The notes below the pieces were generated by a model, which did not search any database, was not told the origin of the DNA, and worked only from the letters and a program-made list of their open reading frames with translations. From NCBI GenBank assembly GCA_023249695.1, contig JAHFCD010000098.1, forward strand, positions 1 through 7,551: DNA of 7,551 nt, in the 5' to 3' direction. Below are positions 5,980-7,551 of this stretch, one piece after another (position 1 is the first letter of the stretch; each line of letters starts with the position of its first letter). Origin of the DNA: Elusimicrobiota bacterium. Lineage in GTDB: Bacteria; Elusimicrobiota; Elusimicrobia; UBA1565; UBA9628. A program made the translations under genes and the position numbers.

Positions 5980-7139
5980 ACCAAGGCCTTCTTCAGCAGC
6001 GGCGGCGCCAGGAAGGTCGTGGCGATCACCATCGCGACGATCGCGGCGTACAGCGCGGGGTCGATGATGCCCGCCGTGAATCCGACCTGCGCGAAGATGA
6101 GCCCGACCTCGCCGCGAGGGATCATGCCGACGCCGACGGCCCAGCGTTTGAGGCCGCGGCCGCGCACGGCGAACGCCGCGACGAGCTTGCCCGCGACGGC
6201 CGCGAGAATCAGCAGCGCGGCCAGGCCGAGCGCGGCGCGGCTCTCCGCGCTGGAGGGATCGAAGAAGCCGAGATCCACCTTGGCGCCGACCATGACGAAG
6301 AAGACCGGCGCGAACACGTCGACGACCGGGCGGACGGCCGAGTCGATGTCCTCCTTCTTGTCGGTACGCGCGAGCAGGATGCCGGCGGTGAAGGCGCCGA
6401 CGATCATCGCGGTGCCGAGCGCGTGGGCGGCGAGCGCCATCGCGAATGCGAAGCATACCGCCAGGCCGATGAGGACGCCGCGCACGCGCATGCGGTGCAC
6501 GATCTTGACGAGCGCGCTCGTCATGTAGGGCCCGAGCCACACCGCGGCGCCGAGAAATCCCATCGAGAGCAGGACCGTCCTGAGCACGGCGCCCCATTGC
6601 AGGGAGCCCGAGGCGGCGATCCCCTGCACGGCGGAAAGGATGACGATGCCGAGCACGTCGTCGATGACGGCGGCGGCGAGTATGATCCGCGCCTCGGGCA
6701 GGCCGAGCTTGCCCATGTCGGAGAGCACGCGCGCGGTGATGCCCACGCTCGTGGCCGTCAGCGCGGCCCCGACGAAGACGGCCTCCAGGCCGTCGCGGCC
6801 GAGCGCGATCATCAGGCCCCAGCCGAGGGCGAACGGGACGACGACGCCGATCGCGGCGACGGCCGAGGCGGTCGGCCCGGCCTCGAGCAGCTGCCCCAGG
6901 TCGCTGTGGATGCCGGTCTCGAACAGGAGCAGGATCACGCCGACCTCGGACATCAAGGCGAGGGTGGGGTCATTGAGGTGGAAGAAGGTGAAGACGCCCG
7001 TGCCGAGCACGACGCCGCCGATCAGCTCGCCGAGGACGGCGGGCTGGCCCAGGCGCTCGGCGAGCTCCCCGAACAGCTTGGCGCTGAGCAGGATGACCAG
7101 GAGCTCCGCGAGGAATCGGACGATGTCGAGTTCGGGCAT
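5976..7139 (-). CDS. Na+/H+ antiporter, CPA2 family (NapA-like)
   Basis: This 387-aa polytopic inner-membrane protein of the monovalent cation:proton antiporter-2 family has about 12-13 hydrophobic segments. Key transport residues are visible: the unwound-helix segment TATSVGITARVLSDMGKL at 128-145, the paired aspartates D160-D161 in AAVIDDVLGIV (the DD motif of electrogenic exchangers such as NapA), K318 in AGKLVAAF (position of the conserved Lys partner), and IPRGEVGLIFAQ at 340-351. It ends soon after the last helix and lacks the TrkA-N/RCK domain of KefB/KefC, so it is probably a stand-alone Na+(or K+)/H+ exchanger involved in pH or sodium homeostasis. The ATG at 7139 follows a good promoter, with only a weak AGG upstream. 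It converges on the GNAT gene with a 4-nt overlap. Ion choice cannot be read from sequence. Confidence 0.93.
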   Translation of the reverse strand: MPELDIVRFLAELLVILLSAKLFGELAERLGQPAVLGELIGGVVLGTGVFTFFHLNDPTLALMSEVGVILLLFETGIHSDLGQLLEAGPTASAVAAIGVVVPFALGWGLMIALGRDGLEAVFVGAALTATSVGITARVLSDMGKLGLPEARIILAAAVIDDVLGIVILSAVQGIAASGSLQWGAVLRTVLLSMGFLGAAVWLGPYMTSALVKIVHRMRVRGVLIGLAVCFAFAMALAAHALGTAMIVGAFTAGILLARTDKKEDIDSAVRPVVDVFAPVFFVMVGAKVDLGFFDPSSAESRAALGLAALLILAAVAGKLVAAFAVRGRGLKRWAVGVGMIPRGEVGLIFAQVGFTAGIIDPALYAAIVAMVIATTFLAPPLLKKALV

Positions 7140-7148
7140 CTGCCTGAG

Positions 7149-7177
7149 AATATAAGTGAAATCGGTGTTTTCGGCAA
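7149..7177 (-). promoter_or_regulatory. Sigma70-type promoter of the antiporter gene
   Basis: Read on the minus strand, TTGCCG (7177-7172; 4 of 6 to TTGACA), a spacer of exactly 17 nt, then TATATT (7154-7149; 5 of 6 to TATAAT). The -10 ends 9 nt before the ATG at 7139, so the leader would be only a few nucleotides long. Confidence 0.6.
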
Positions 7178-7197
7178 GGGTGGAACGCGGCCCGGGA

Positions 7198-7226
7198 TTG
7201 ACAGCGCCCCGGCCAGGCCTTACCCT
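7198..7226 (+). promoter_or_regulatory. Sigma70-type promoter of the right-edge membrane protein gene
   Basis: A perfect TTGACA (7198-7203), a 17-nt spacer and TACCCT (7221-7226; TAnnnT) precede the ATG at 7235 by 8 nt. The start of transcription would fall at about 7232-7235, giving a leaderless or nearly leaderless mRNA. It stands back to back with the antiporter promoter; the two -35 boxes are 20 nt apart. Confidence 0.6.
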
Positions 7227-7234
7227 TACCGCGC

Positions 7235-7551
7235 ATGATCGCTTTGCTCTCCTGGTCGGCGTGGCTCATCGCGATCGTGCTTGGCGCCGCCGTGTTCATG
7301 ATGCGCAGCGCCGAGACGGGGCTGACCTACGTGAACCTTCCCCGCCTGCTCTATGCCATGTGGATCATGGCGTGCGTGCTGGTCCTCGCCGCGCTGCGCG
7401 CGCCCGCGGCCGCGGCGGCGGCGATGGCCGCGGCGATCGGGGTCGGCGTCTGGGCGATGCTCGGCGACGAGCCCGCCCCGGGCGGACGCTGGGCCGAGGT
7501 CGTCGAGCGCGTCGCCGGCTGCCGCCGGGCTCTGAAGGAGGACGCGCGCAA
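7235..7551 (+). CDS. Putative small membrane protein, unrecognised, C-terminus beyond the window
   Basis: From the ATG at 7235 the frame is open for 105 codons to the window edge. It starts MIALLSWSAWLIAIVLGAAV, a likely transmembrane helix (residues 3-22), followed by a short polar loop with SAETGLTYVN, a second hydrophobic helix around LLYAMWIMACVLVLAALRAP (about 38-57), and an Ala-rich third (AAAAAAMAAA leading into IGVGVWAML, about 58-78). A charged, apparently soluble stretch follows (GDEPAPGGRW, then EVVERVAGCRRALKEDAR). I do not recognise the family. The start is supported by the TTGACA/TACCCT promoter just upstream; no Shine-Dalgarno site is present. Divergent from the antiporter gene. 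The poly-Ala tract makes similarity-based assignment unreliable. Confidence 0.6.
   Translation, partial: MIALLSWSAWLIAIVLGAAVFMMRSAETGLTYVNLPRLLYAMWIMACVLVLAALRAPAAAAAAMAAAIGVGVWAMLGDEPAPGGRWAEVVERVAGCRRALKEDAR

Noticed and set aside
5637..7238. 533-codon open frame antisense to the antiporter, rich in Glu, Asp, His and Arg
   Set aside because: Acidic, repetitive composition mirrors the hydrophobic codons of the antiporter on the opposite strand; no start signal or domain.

Overview
This is a gene-dense, high-GC bacterial window with about 96% coding by eye and strongly G/C-biased third positions. It carries six co-directional genes on the + strand, flanked by a leftward partial gene at the left edge, a leftward antiporter, and a rightward partial gene at the right edge. 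There is no rRNA, tRNA, CRISPR array, insertion sequence or phage gene. The taxon cannot be fixed from the sequence. The composition and the fused FTCD route of histidine breakdown would suit a high-GC environmental lineage such as Elusimicrobiota or a neighbouring phylum, but that is a low-confidence guess.

Layout. Positions 1-150 (-) hold the first 50 residues of a secreted protein. Positions 151-246 are a divergent promoter region. From 247 to 5979 (+) runs an operon-like set: hutI (imidazolonepropionase), a HAD-family phosphatase, an aldehyde dehydrogenase, a fused glutamate formimidoyltransferase/formimidoyl-THF cyclodeaminase (FTCD), an Mpo1-like (DUF962) membrane protein and a GNAT acetyltransferase. 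Junctions are very tight (4-nt overlap, 28-nt overlap, 46-nt gap, 2-nt gap, 7-nt overlap). The convergent 5976-7139 (-) gene is a NapA-type Na+/H+ antiporter whose stop codon shares a CTAG with the GNAT stop. Positions 7140-7234 are a second divergent promoter region, and 7235 onward (+) is a partial, unrecognised membrane protein.

Function. HutI makes N-formimidoyl-L-glutamate. FTCD moves its formimidoyl group to tetrahydrofolate, releasing glutamate, and then deaminates the folate adduct to 5,10-methenyl-THF and ammonia. Together they form the lower half of histidine degradation by the folate-dependent route. The upper-half enzymes, histidase (HutH) and urocanase (HutU), are not in the window. 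The HAD phosphatase and aldehyde dehydrogenase between hutI and ftcD, and the Mpo1-like and GNAT genes after it, have no known step in this pathway.

The most notable sequence-level observation is that all four genes at the head of a transcription unit have a TAnnnT-type -10 box only 6-9 nt upstream of the start codon and no clear Shine-Dalgarno site, as expected for leaderless transcripts, whereas the internal ftcD has a strong AAGGAG. The other is a pair of palindromes filling the only real gap inside the operon. I did not find an obvious new defence or mobile system here.
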